Source: JBEKDJ01 sp050014415
GTDB taxonomy: Bacteria > Desulfobacterota > BSN033 > UBA1163
Length of the DNA stretch: 18,628 nt
NCBI GenBank assembly: GCA_050014415.1
Contig: JBEKDJ010000062.1
Location: forward strand, 1-18,628
Direction: 5' to 3'
The position numbers and the translations under genes were made by a program. Below the pieces are notes generated by a model. The model made no database searches and had not been told where the DNA came from. It saw only the letters and a list, made by a program, of their open reading frames with translations. Below, one piece after another: positions 1 through 8,700 of the stretch. Position 1 is the first letter of the stretch; the number at the start of each line of letters is the position of its first letter.

Positions 1-303
1 CAGGCTGTGGATTCCCTGGTTCGCGGTGGACCCCGCTGTGGGGTTTGTGGATTCCTTGGGGTAGTACCACCAGGCACAGAAGTGGCATTGGATATGGAAA
101 AGCTCTTGAACGGCCGGACAGTTAAAGGGATTGTCGCAGGCGATTCCGTTCCCGATCTCTTTATCCCCAGACTCATTGAGTTGTATCGCCAGGGTCGGTT
201 CCCATTTGACCGATTCATCACATTCTATCCATTGGACGAAATAAGCAAGGCCTCGGAAGACATGAAAAAGGGGAAAGCGTTGAAGCCGGTGCTTCGTCCT
301 TAG
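1..303 (+). CDS. Zinc-dependent alcohol dehydrogenase (MDR family), C-terminal fragment
   Basis: This is the last 100 codons of an open frame that begins upstream of the window and stops at TAG 301-303. The translation looks like the C-terminal part of medium-chain zinc alcohol dehydrogenases of the aryl/benzyl-alcohol type. It has the end of the Rossmann domain (hydrophobic strand around residues 13-21), then GRTVKGIVAGDSVPD, then the IPRLIELYRQGRFPFD helix and the closing PLDEI...KPVLRP. Family members oxidise primary or aromatic alcohols to aldehydes with NAD(P)+. The catalytic zinc ligands and the GxGxxG cofactor loop lie upstream and cannot be checked. A glycerol dehydrogenase-like gene follows on the same strand after 233 bp, so the two may form an alcohol-oxidation cluster. 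The family call is firm; the substrate is not determinable. Confidence 0.85.
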   Translation, partial: QAVDSLVRGGPRCGVCGFLGVVPPGTEVALDMEKLLNGRTVKGIVAGDSVPDLFIPRLIELYRQGRFPFDRFITFYPLDEISKASEDMKKGKALKPVLRP

Positions 304-422
304 TTTGAGACGAAAAAATATCGCACTTTAAGCCCTGGTAAAATCACCCCAGTGGGTTCCCGGTTCCCACCCAGGCAGGACCAGAGAGGTAGATCCTTTT
401 TCTAGTTTTACCGGCCCAACAC

Positions 423-462
423 ACCCAACCGCTTTTATAATATTTTTATGCAACGGTTGGGT
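423..462. repeat. Inverted repeat, 9-bp arms with 22-nt AT-rich loop
   Basis: ACCCAACCG at 423-431 is perfectly complementary to CGGTTGGGT at 454-462, and TTTT follows at 462-465. It lies between the zinc alcohol dehydrogenase end and the glycerol dehydrogenase start. It could be a weak intrinsic terminator for the upstream gene, although the loop is long. It could also be an operator, because the AT-rich loop contains TATAAT at 436-441, which lacks a good -35 partner. The function is not decided by sequence. Confidence 0.4.
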
Positions 463-536
463 TTTCTCTTATGGGAGGGATATCGTGATCCTAAGAATAG
501 GGTCGGATTCACTCGTTGGAAAGGTGGGGAGAGTAT

Positions 537-1643
537 ATGCTTAAGATATTGATCGCTCCAAATCGGTACATACAGGGTCCGGGGGTTATAAAGGAGACGG
601 CTAAATATATCCTTCACTTAGGCTCGAGTTTTTATTTCATTGGCGGCCCTACAGCGTTGTCGATTGTCAGAGATAGAGTCTCGGCGAGCCTCGGTGAGAG
701 ATCATTGAAATATCACTTTGAAGAATTTCGAGGCGAGTGCACCCGAGCGAGCGCGGCGGGACTTTCAGACAAGGCCAGGCAGTTTGGTGCACAAGTGATT
801 GTTGGAGTGGGTGGGGGAAGGACAATTGACACGGCAAAGGCTGTATCCCATGAATTGGATTCTGCTCTCGTTATTATTCCTACTGTCGCGTCAAATGATG
901 CACCCTGCAGTGCGCTTTCCGTTCAATATAATGAGAAGCATTTGCTTGATCGATTCTTGATACTCAGGCGAAACCCTGATGTAGTTCTGGTAGACTCAAA
1001 GATCATAGCCGAATCGCCGACGAGGTATTTTGTGGCAGGGATGGGGGATGCACTGGCTACATGGTTCGAGGCCTTTACGTGTACCAAGTCGAGTGCAAAA
1101 AACCTCCCTGGTGGAATGGCAACTTCGGCGGCTTTGAATCTCGCAAGACTCTGCTACGACACTCTCATGAAATATGGAGTTTCAGCAAAGCTGGCGGTTG
1201 ATCAGAATGCAGTGACGCCTGCTGTCGAAATGGTCATCGAAGCCAATATCTTGCTGAGCGGGTTAGGTTTTGAGAGTGCCGGTTTGGCTGCTGCACACGG
1301 AATACATGAAGGTGTCCATGCTTTAGAGGGAACAGAGAAGGCGTTACACGGGGAGCTTGTCGCGTTTGGAACGATCGCTCAACTTGTGATGGAGAATTAT
1401 CCAAAGGAAGAGATCGACAGAGTGATAGGCTTTTGCAATACTGTGGGGCTGCCTGTGACTTTGAAGCAGTTAGGTGTGCTAGATATCTCCACGGAGAATC
1501 TGACAAAGGCAGCCGAAGTGGCTTGCATGGAAGGGCTGACGACTCATAATTCCTATTTTGAAATCAATCCTGAGCTGGTATTAGGCGCTATCATTGGAGC
1601 CAACGCTTTAGGCGAAGCCAGCCTAAAAGCTCCAGGTCATTGA
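537..1643 (+). CDS. gldA: Glycerol dehydrogenase-like iron/zinc alcohol dehydrogenase
   Basis: A 368-residue protein, full length for the GldA branch of the iron-containing (type III) alcohol dehydrogenases. These oxidise glycerol to dihydroxyacetone with NAD+ in the cytoplasm. The N-terminal nucleotide domain shows APNRYIQGPG near residue 7 and the dinucleotide loop GVGGGRTIDTAKA. TVASNDAPCSALSV is the hallmark GldA segment. The metal ligands are present: Asp171 in GDALATWFEA, His254 in AAHGIHEG and His271 in LHGE, matching Asp173/His256/His274 of the Bacillus enzyme. The start is taken at ATG 537 because GGGGAGAG at 526-533 is a good ribosome binding site; an upstream in-frame TTG at 516 would add only seven residues. 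It follows a zinc alcohol dehydrogenase end on the same strand. Glycerol as substrate is inferred from similarity; a related diol or hydroxyketone is possible. Confidence 0.87.
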   Translation: MLKILIAPNRYIQGPGVIKETAKYILHLGSSFYFIGGPTALSIVRDRVSASLGERSLKYHFEEFRGECTRASAAGLSDKARQFGAQVIVGVGGGRTIDTAKAVSHELDSALVIIPTVASNDAPCSALSVQYNEKHLLDRFLILRRNPDVVLVDSKIIAESPTRYFVAGMGDALATWFEAFTCTKSSAKNLPGGMATSAALNLARLCYDTLMKYGVSAKLAVDQNAVTPAVEMVIEANILLSGLGFESAGLAAAHGIHEGVHALEGTEKALHGELVAFGTIAQLVMENYPKEEIDRVIGFCNTVGLPVTLKQLGVLDISTENLTKAAEVACMEGLTTHNSYFEINPELVLGAIIGANALGEASLKAPGH

Positions 1644-1734
1644 TGCGCCTTCACACCAGACGACGCCTGCACGCTGCCACCCACTTCAGCTTGCAAGCGT
1701 GAGGCTGCCCGCAGGGACCCAGGCCCCACCGGTC

Positions 1735-1760
1735 TCATTCCCGCAAACGCAGAAATCCGG
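1735..1760. repeat. Degenerate REP-like palindrome
   Basis: The segment TCATTCCCGCAAACGCAGAA at 1735-1754, continuing ATCCGG, closely resembles the common REP form in which TCATTCCCGC and GCGGGAATCC arms flank a short A-rich loop. Here the second arm has drifted (GCAGAAATCC). It lies about 200 bp upstream of the Y1 transposase remnant, the usual arrangement of REP-type repeats and their RAYT transposase. The call rests on pattern memory and position. Confidence 0.45.
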
Positions 1761-1787
1761 AAGGTTTTGACTACTTTTTTCTGCGTT
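1746..1787. repeat. Inverted repeat, perfect 10-bp arms
   Basis: AACGCAGAAA at 1746-1755 is perfectly complementary to TTTCTGCGTT at 1778-1787, with a 22-nt loop. It begins inside the REP-like sequence and lies 103 bp after the glycerol dehydrogenase stop. No T-run follows the second arm, so an intrinsic terminator is unlikely. It may be a diverged second REP copy in inverted orientation. Confidence 0.45.
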
Positions 1788-1955
1788 CTCCCTTCCATTT
1801 TCCCGCCACGGTCGCCAGAACCAAAAGACGTTGGGCTCTCAAATAAACAATTCCCAGAATTCGTCCATCTGACCGAAGCTTCAAGACTCATTTCCCTTCA
1901 CTCAGAGAAGAATGTAGAGCTTGGAAAATTGCAATTTGTTGTGTCGTGCTAGCGG

Positions 1956-2248
1956 ATGGCTCGTAAGCCAAGGTTTGACTGTTCCGGAACACTCTATCAC
2001 GTCATCTTGCGTGGCAACGGCGGTCAAATCATCTCCTTTCGCGATACCTAGCAGCATGACTGATTTCAGAGCTAGAAGTATGCACGCTTGGGGAGCTAGG
2101 GAAGTTGGCGCGTCGGGATGATACGACGTTAAGCTTGGCCGCGAAGAGGATGCAGATAAGAGCAAACAAAGATTTGAAGCTGGCAGAAAGAATATAGGAG
2201 ATATTGGAAACCGTTTCTTAAATTGCAATATTACAAGCCCCAATCTAA
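1956..2248 (+). pseudogene. REP-associated (Y1 family) transposase, truncated remnant
   Basis: Two pieces of a RAYT-type transposase lie in different frames. ATG 1956 opens the typical N-terminus MARKPRFDCSGTLYHVILRG followed by NGGQIISF, and stops at TAG 2049-2051 after 31 residues. From about 2060, shifted to another frame, comes a typical C-terminal helix-turn-helix region with LGELGKLARRDDTTLSLAAKR and later DLKLAERI. It is broken by in-frame stops at 2195-2197 and 2219-2221, and a final TAA at 2246-2248 follows IAILQAPI. Intact members are well over 200 residues. The middle, with the catalytic HUH histidines and tyrosine, is absent, so this copy has an internal deletion and is dead. Y1 transposases of this branch are associated with short palindromic repeats, and one REP-like sequence lies upstream. 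Confidence 0.75.
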
Positions 2249-2462
2249 TCACTGGTCCTTCGTTACCTTTCAGTGTTACCTTAGAGCGAAATCTTGGAGG
2301 GGAAAGAAATTTTTTTCCTGACCCTTCCTCCCTGTACTCGCGTAGTAGCCCCTTACTGCAAAAGTTCAGATATTTTTGGTGGCAATAGTGTGCTCGCAAT
2401 GCAAGGTTCCTACAAGACTTGCTTATGCTTAAAGGATGATTTTCGCGACAGCTCTTTGTTTC

Positions 2463-2492
2463 TTGACAGGTGCAATTGGTCACTGGTATAAA
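2463..2492 (+). promoter_or_regulatory. Sigma70-type promoter with extended -10
   Basis: TTGACA at 2463-2468, an 18-nt spacer, and TATAAA at 2487-2492 preceded by TGG (extended -10). It is oriented toward the ferredoxin-nitroreductase gene, which would give that gene a leader of roughly 290 nt. The match to consensus is seen directly; use in vivo is inferred. Confidence 0.45.
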
Positions 2493-2789
2493 GGGAACGG
2501 GCTCGCTATAAACAGCACGAACATCAATGGCCATCTTCGGTAAGGAGAAAGGGGCGTTCGGATAACTGCTGCTGAATAAGTAAGGAAGGCGGCCTATGCA
2601 ACCAGCAGTCCTGAGGTTGATAGTCGTGGCAGTTATCGGGTTGATTGCCGGACGCGGAGTTGGCCGCGGCGCCCTTTATCAGGATCGCTTCCATGTGATC
2701 ACAGCGGGGTCTATCGATCTCTTAGCCCTGAAATTGTCCAAGAGAAAGAAGGCTCGGTCCACGACGAGAGACCTCAAGGAGGATACGAT

Positions 2790-3602
2790 ATGGAGTTTTT
2801 GCACGTTGATAAGGACAAGTGTACCAAATGCGGGGCGTGTGCCGACGTTTGCCCCGCCTCGCTGATTGGCGTTGGCGAGGACGGACCACAGGGGACGGGT
2901 TTGCTGAGCTGTATTGCCTGCGGTCACTGTGTGGCGGTCTGCCCGGTCGAAGCACTTGATCATTTTCACGCTCCCCTTTCCGGTCAGGTACCGCTCAAGG
3001 ACTACGTGCCCCTTGATGCCCACGTTGCTGCCCTGTTCCTGCGCTCCCGTCGTTCCATAAGAAGCTACAAAGAGGAACAGGTGCCCCGGGAGAAGCTCCT
3101 TCAGATTCTTGACATAGTCCGCTTTGCCTCCACTGGAGGGAATACTCAGGGCCTCTCCTATCTTGTTATCAGCGATAAAGAAGAACTCAGGCAGGTTTCC
3201 AGAGCAACCCTCAACTGGATGGAGGAGGAAATCGCCAAAGGGTCGGAGAGGGCCCCATACTTTGAGGGGATTGTCCGTGCCGCGCGGGAGACGGGAAAGG
3301 ATGTTATCGTGCGCGATGCGCCTCATCTCATCATTGCCCTATGCGACAAAGACTTTGTCAGGGGATCGGAGAACGCCCATTTTTCCCTTGCTTATGCAGA
3401 ACTCTTCGCCCCTGCCTTCGGCGTCGGAACCTGTTGGGCGGGGCTGGTCCAAGGGTGCGCGTTCAGCGGGTACGCTCCTCTCCTTAACGTCCTGAATGTC
3501 CGGCAGGACAAAAAAGTTGCAGGGGCACTCATGGCCGGATATCCCCGCCACACATACCGTCGGCTTGTCGACAGGAATCCTCTGGATGTAGTGTGGAGGT
3601 GA
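2790..3602 (+). CDS. Ferredoxin-nitroreductase fusion flavoprotein
   Basis: A 270-residue two-part protein. Residues 1-60 are a bacterial 2x[4Fe-4S] ferredoxin with Cys11/14/17/21 (CTKCGACADVCP) and Cys41/44/47/51 (CIACGHCVAVCP). Residues about 80-270 are an FMN nitroreductase domain opening with the flavin-phosphate motif RSRRSIRSYK (85-94). A GVGTCWAGLV segment lies later in the domain. Such fusions are common in strict anaerobes and probably pass electrons from low-potential ferredoxin pools through the clusters to FMN and on to a nitro, quinone or other organic acceptor. The substrate is unknown. The start at ATG 2790 is supported by AAGGAGG at 2776-2782. No neighbour suggests a pathway. 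It is probably cytoplasmic, since no signal peptide or membrane segment is visible. Confidence 0.9.
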   Translation: MEFLHVDKDKCTKCGACADVCPASLIGVGEDGPQGTGLLSCIACGHCVAVCPVEALDHFHAPLSGQVPLKDYVPLDAHVAALFLRSRRSIRSYKEEQVPREKLLQILDIVRFASTGGNTQGLSYLVISDKEELRQVSRATLNWMEEEIAKGSERAPYFEGIVRAARETGKDVIVRDAPHLIIALCDKDFVRGSENAHFSLAYAELFAPAFGVGTCWAGLVQGCAFSGYAPLLNVLNVRQDKKVAGALMAGYPRHTYRRLVDRNPLDVVWR

Positions 3603-3971
3603 GCGGAGGGTGTTGTTCAGCGCCTAGGGCAAGGCACAGAATCACTTGGCCACAACCCTTGTAGCTGGCCGGTACCGGGTGATACTCTTTCGGTCGGTAA
3701 TGGTAACGTCACTTAGGTGTTTGCTCTTCACCCTCTGTAGGTCGAGTCCTCATCCCCCTACCCCGAGGACTTCTTCCTGAAAGAGTGATTTCTCATTTTC
3801 AGTCTCTGACACAACATTTCAATCCATAATCGATAAATAACGAGCGTTGTTTTGATGTCTTGACCACCCAATTGAACTATATGGCTAATGAATTCGAATT
3901 TCCTTAAGAAACTCAAGGTAAATTGTTTTCTTTTGGTTGCATATGCTTTTTTTTCCTGCTACTTTAATTAA
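3603..3971. other. Intergenic region, 369 bp, no gene seen
   Basis: No plausible coding frame. It contains a perfect palindrome CCGGTACCGG (3669-3678) and a short hairpin AGTCCTC/GAGGACT (3745-3751 with 3765-3771, 13-nt loop) that lacks a T-run. The part next to the radical SAM gene (about 3830-3971) is AT-rich and probably carries that gene's promoter, but no convincing -35/-10 pair was found. Confidence 0.5.
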
Positions 3972-5378
3972 ATGTTCAGGTATAAGCATGTTCTCGCCCT
4001 GTATCCGTATTTTGGGGAATCTATCAGAGTTATCAAGGGGCTTTTCCCTCCAACTGGCCTTGAGTACATCACCGCGAATATGAAAGATCTCGTCGGCAAG
4101 GTGACGCTCCTCGACCTCCGCTATGAGAGGGTCTACCAGGACCCGAAGGCACTGAGCAAATTTATCAGAAACGAGATTGATCTTCTATGCGTAAGCATCC
4201 CATGGGAATCCCGGTTCGAGAAGGTCTGTGATTTCGTGTCTCAGCTCCCTCCTGAGGTGTGCACGGTCGTCGGAGGCCATAAAGCAACGGAGGAAGTAGA
4301 GCACCTGTTTGACCGTTGTCCGAATATCGACCTGATCGTACGAGGTGAGGGCGAAGAGATCATTCAACAGATCGTCACGGGGGTTCCCTATAAGGATATC
4401 CGTGGGCTTTCCTATCGGGAGAACGGAGGAGTTGTCCACAACGAGATCCATCCTCTCCCTGACATCACGCGTATTCCGTTTCCTGACCGGTCGTTGAGAA
4501 GACACGATTATTGCCTGTTTAAGGACGGCGTTCGACTCAGCCGCCACACGTTCGACACAGTCCTGGCTACGAGGGGATGTCCGTTCAAATGCAAGTTCTG
4601 TACCTTCAGTCTCAATCCCCTCGGCCAGAAGAGAAGCTACACGGAACGACCGGTCGAATCAGTCATTGAAGAATTGAAGACGGTGAAAGCCGATGTGGTG
4701 CTCTTCAGCGATGACAATTTTTTCACAAACCCAAAGAGGACCGAACAACTTTGCGATCTGATGATCGAGAACAGGATCAAGAAGATATTTGTTGCCCAGA
4801 CCCGGATTGATATTGCAAAGCATCCGAGGGTTCTTAACAAAGCAGAGAAAGCGGGTTTCAAGATCTTTCTGATCGGGATCGAGTCGCCGCACGACCGTAT
4901 TTTGAAGCAGCTTGACAAGGGTATCACCCAACAGCAGGTCCGGGATGCGTTTGTGGTCCTGACGCAGTACAACATCTATTTGCATGGGTACTTCATCTAC
5001 GGTAATATCGGTGAGACGGAAGAAGAGATGCTCTACATCCCGAAGTTCGCGAAAGAGATCAAACTGGATTCCATTAGTTTCCAAAAACTTCGCATCGAGA
5101 AGTTTTCCGCTCTGAAGGAAGTTGTTGAACAAACGCCGGGCTACTTCTACAACCGTATCGGCGGTTCCGTATATTCGGACGGTCATGGGCGTAAGGAGCT
5201 GAAGCAAATCCGGAACCGGATCCGGTCTGAGTTCTACGATCTATCGCAGATCATCCATATCATTAGAAAGACCCGGAGAATTGGGCTTGTCGGTAGCAGC
5301 GACTTGACGTATACGTTGCTTAAGTTGCCGCTCCTTATGTATGGGTTGACCAGACGAAAACACGAAAGGAACAGGTAA
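3972..5378 (+). CDS. B12-binding-type radical SAM protein
   Basis: A 468-residue protein of the cobalamin-binding/radical SAM superfamily (BchE/Hpn-like architecture). The N-terminal part (about 1-145) has the Rossmann-like B12-type pattern: VLALYPYFGESIRVIKGLFP, then PPTGLEYI, DLLCVSIPW and VVGGHKATEE, ending with the RGEGEE segment. No DxHxxG cobalamin-ligand motif is seen, which is common in radical SAM members. The radical SAM core starts with TRGCPFKCKFC, placing the cluster cysteines at 203, 207 and 210. FSDDNFF and the GNIGET motif near residue 344 follow. The family reductively cleaves S-adenosylmethionine and often methylates or cyclises unreactive carbons of lipids, cofactors or peptides. 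The substrate cannot be read here. The start at ATG 3972 is fixed by the conserved N-terminus, although the upstream sequence is T-rich without a clear Shine-Dalgarno. It converges on rpoC. Confidence 0.85.
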   Translation: MFRYKHVLALYPYFGESIRVIKGLFPPTGLEYITANMKDLVGKVTLLDLRYERVYQDPKALSKFIRNEIDLLCVSIPWESRFEKVCDFVSQLPPEVCTVVGGHKATEEVEHLFDRCPNIDLIVRGEGEEIIQQIVTGVPYKDIRGLSYRENGGVVHNEIHPLPDITRIPFPDRSLRRHDYCLFKDGVRLSRHTFDTVLATRGCPFKCKFCTFSLNPLGQKRSYTERPVESVIEELKTVKADVVLFSDDNFFTNPKRTEQLCDLMIENRIKKIFVAQTRIDIAKHPRVLNKAEKAGFKIFLIGIESPHDRILKQLDKGITQQQVRDAFVVLTQYNIYLHGYFIYGNIGETEEEMLYIPKFAKEIKLDSISFQKLRIEKFSALKEVVEQTPGYFYNRIGGSVYSDGHGRKELKQIRNRIRSEFYDLSQIIHIIRKTRRIGLVGSSDLTYTLLKLPLLMYGLTRRKHERNR

Positions 5379-5712
5379 GTTGAGGCCCCCGTGCTTAGAT
5401 TGAGTCCAATTTGGTCACCATAAAACGGGAGCGTTTCAGTGCAGATACTCGGTCATTTCAGGAATATTATGTATGCTTCCATCCTACTATACGTAACATA
5501 TAAGTTTTGGGATACCGCAATATAGGTGTACTTCTCAAAGTCTGCACGCTTAAACTAACCCCATTCCAAAACATCTCACAAAGTCCTTTTCAAATTGAAA
5601 AAACCGATCAAGCACATCGAGGAGCCGACCAGATTTTGATCTCTTACGTCGTTATTGACGGCAACAATCTGGTGTGGCGTTTGAAAGAGCAATCATACGC
5701 GCCGGTACGTAA
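5379..5712. other. Convergent intergenic region between radical SAM gene and rpoC terminator
   Basis: A 334-bp stretch with no supported gene. One 91-codon frame with a TTG start (5507-5782) crosses the terminator hairpin, has no ribosome binding site and resembles nothing I know, so it is not called. No clear terminator for the radical SAM gene was found close to its stop; the palindromic terminator at 5713-5752 may serve both strands. Confidence 0.5.
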
Positions 5713-5752
5713 AAAAGGGCCCATTCTGCGAACTACAAGATTGGGCCCTTTT
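5713..5752 (-). terminator. Intrinsic terminator of the rpoB-rpoC operon
   Basis: An 11-bp perfect stem pairs 5713-5723 with 5742-5752 (arm core GGGCCC flanked by A-run and T-run), with an 18-nt loop that can add three further pairs. Read on the minus strand it ends in six T residues, 27 nt after the rpoC stop. On the plus strand it ends TTTTCTTT, so it may act in both directions and insulate the convergent radical SAM gene. Confidence 0.88.
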
Positions 5753-5778
5753 CTTTGGCTTCTATTGTGTGGCAAAGA

Positions 5779-8700
5779 TTAAGCAGCGCCTTCTGCTGGA
5801 ACCACTGTTCCTTCCGATCCCTCCTCTCCCGTATATCCCTCCACCCAAAGCTCTAACTGTCTATATTTGGGCAGACCTGTACCCGCAGGAATCAGACGTC
5901 CCATGATGACATTTTCCTTCAACCCCTTCAAATTGTCGACTTTCCCCGCCACGGCCGCTTGAGTCAGGACTTTTGTGGTCTCTTGGAAGGAGGCAGCAGA
6001 GATGAAACTGTCCGTAATGAGAGAAGCCTTCGTGATCCCCAAGAAGAGAGGCTCTCCAAACGCAGGTTTCCCTCCCTCTCTCAAGACTCGCGCATTCTCC
6101 TCCTCAAAAACGATTTTTTCCACCTGGTCGTCGACCAAGAAGTGAGTGTCTCCGACCTCTCTGATCTTCACCCTCTTGAGCATTTGGCGAACGATTGCCT
6201 CAATATGTTTGTCGTTGATCTTCACCCCTTGAAGCTTATAGACCTCCTGGATTTCGTCAACCAGATAATGAGCCAAGGCCTTGTCTCCCAATACCCTCAG
6301 GATATCATGGGGGTTAGAAGAACCGTCCATCAACGCCTCCCCAGCTTTTACGAAGTCGCCCTCATGAACGCTGACATGTTTTCCCCTGGGGATCATATAT
6401 TCCTTCGGTTCGCCCACATCAGGCCGGATGACCACCTTCCTCTTCCCTTTGAGGTCCTTGCCGAATTCAACGACACCGTCGATGTCGCTGATCAAGGCGT
6501 ACTCCTTCGGTTTTCTGGCCTCGAAAAGTTCAGCCACCCGGGGAAGACCTCCCGTGATATCTTTTGTCTTTGTTGTCTCCCGCGGAATCTTGACGATGAT
6601 GTCCCCTGCCTCTGCCATATCCCCTTCGGAGACAAAGATGTTGGCCCCGACGGGCAGAAGATAGCGCGCCTGAGATGTAGAGCCGGGAAGATTCATAGTC
6701 CTGCCCTTCTCATCCTTGAGCGAGATCCTTGGCCGAAGCTCTGCGTCTTTTGACTCAATAATGACCTTTCTTGAGAGCCCGGTGAACTCATCCACCTGCT
6801 CCTGCATGGTCATTCCCTCGATGATATCCCCAAATTTGACCCGGCCCGAGACTTCAGTCAGAACAGGGATCGAGTAAGGATCCCATTCTGCCAGCATCTC
6901 CCCTTCCTTCACCTTCTGTCCATCCTTGACTTTCAGTTTGGCTCCATAAATCACTGAATAACGTCGCCGCTCCCTTCTATTTTCATCTAAGATGGCGATT
7001 TCCCCGTTTCGATTCATGACGATGAGATTCCCTTCGCGGTTCCTGACTGTCTTGAGGTTGATGAATTTCACCCTCCCATCGATCCGGCATTCTAAGGTCG
7101 TCTGTTCTGCCCGCCGGCTCGCCGCTCCACCAATGTGGAAGGTCCTCATCGTCAACTGCGTCCCTGGCTCCCCGATCGACTGAGCAGCAATGATCCCGAT
7201 CGCCTCCCCCAGATTAACAAGCCTCCCGCGGGCCAGGTCCCGACCGTAACAAAGGGCACAGACACCCCGTTTCGATTTGCACGTGAGCACCGATCGGATC
7301 TTCACCCTTTCGATCCCAATGTCCTCAATGCGCTCGGAAAGGTTCTCGTCAATCTCCTGATTTCCTTTAACGATCACTTCATCCGAAAATGGGTCACGGA
7401 TATCCTCCAGTGCCGCCCGGCCCAGAATTCTCTCCTTCATCGATTCGATGATCTCACCCCCCTCCACAAGAGAGGTGACGTCAATCCCATCCATGGTACC
7501 ACAATCATGTTCCGTGATCACCACATCCTGGGCGACATCCACCAATCTCCGGGTAAGATACCCTGCATTGGCCGTTTTCAATGCCGTATCCGCCAGTCCC
7601 TTTCTTGCCCCATGGGTAGAGATGAAGTATTGTAGAACGGTGAGACCTTCACGGAAGTTCGCTGTGATGGGAGTTTCGATGATCTCTCCGGAAGGTTTGG
7701 CCATCAGACCTCGCATCCCCGCCAATTGCCGCACCTGTTGGGCGCTCCCTCGGGCTCCGGAGTCGGCCATCATATAAATAGGATTGAAACTCTCAATCAC
7801 CTCTCTCTTCCCTGTCGGGCTTTCCACCACCTCACTTCCAAGTTCCTTCAGCATCACGTCGGCGATATTTTCGGTCACCTCAGCCCAAATGTCGATGACC
7901 TTGTTGTATCTTTCTCCATCGGTGATCAATCCTTCTGTGTATTGTTCTTGAACCCTTTCAATCTCTTTTTGAGCTTCTTCCAGAAGGGTCGCCTTATTGG
8001 AAGGGATCAGCATGTCATCGATGGAGATGGAGAGCCCAGCAAGAGTCGCGTAACGATACCCCAAGTCTTTCAGCCGATCGGACAGAATGACCGTCCTCTT
8101 CTCTCCCTCAAATCGGTAGCAGTAATCGATAAGATTGGCAAGCTCGCTTTTCTTCATCACCTTGTTGATCAGGGTAAAGGGAATTTCCTCGGGAAGAATC
8201 TCTTTGAGAAGAATTCGCCCCGTAGTGGTCTCGACTAATGCTCCATCCATCCGGACCTTGATCCGGGCATGGAGATCGACTTCTTTGGCATCGTATGCAA
8301 TACGCACTTCTCCTGGCGTTGAGAACACCATCCTCTCCCCTTTGACATAGGATTTTTCCCTAGTCATGTAGTAGATCCCGAGGACGATATCCTGAGTTGG
8401 AACGATGATGGGCTTCCCGTTGGCAGGAGAAAGGATATTATTGGTGGACATCATCAGAATCCTCGCCTCGGCTTGAGCCTCCACCGAGAGAGGGACATGG
8501 ACGGCCATCTGGTCTCCATCAAAATCTGCATTAAAGGCAGCACACACCAATGGGTGAAGCTGGATGGCCTTGCCCTCGATTAAAACGGGTTCGAAGGCCT
8601 GAATTCCCAAGCGATGAAGCGTTGGAGCACGATTGAGCATCACGGGGTGTTCACGGATCACCTCATCCAAGATATCCCAAACCTCTGGTCTCTCCTTTTC

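Larger units (their letters stand above)
1644..2789. other. Gene-poor 1.1-kb region with mobile-element debris
   Basis: No intact gene is convincing here. Supported contents are a degenerate REP-like palindrome (1735-1760), a larger inverted repeat (1746-1787), the remains of a REP-associated Y1 transposase (1956-2248) and a sigma70-type promoter (2463-2492). The stretch 2249-2460 is AT-rich with a small purine/pyrimidine palindrome at about 2301-2318 and no recognisable coding. An 89-codon frame at 2596-2865 has a hydrophobic start but runs 76 nt into the ferredoxin-nitroreductase gene, so it is not called. Confidence 0.6.

Noticed and set aside
516..536. Upstream TTG start for the glycerol dehydrogenase
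   Set aside because: The ATG at 537 has the better ribosome binding site spacing and matches where family homology starts.
1902..2534. 210-codon minus-strand open frame
   Set aside because: It lies antisense to the transposase remnant; composition is serine/cysteine/leucine-rich without any domain pattern, and no ribosome binding site was found.
2596..2865. 89-codon frame with hydrophobic N-terminus and a fair ribosome binding site
   Set aside because: It runs 76 nt into the secure ferredoxin-nitroreductase gene, whose own ribosome binding site lies inside it, and resembles no family I know.
3735..3765. GGTCGAGTCC resembling a tRNA T-loop
   Set aside because: No acceptor, D or anticodon arm could be found upstream, so no tRNA.
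5507..5782. 91-codon plus-strand frame with a short VVIDGNNLVWRLKE stretch
   Set aside because: It has a TTG start without a ribosome binding site, crosses the rpoC terminator hairpin and overlaps the rpoC end; the motif-like stretch is too short to assign.
5959..6753. Long plus-strand frames opposite rpoC and rpoB (also 10613-11614 and 11780-12379)
   Set aside because: They are antisense shadows of the strongly coding polymerase genes, with no family resemblance.
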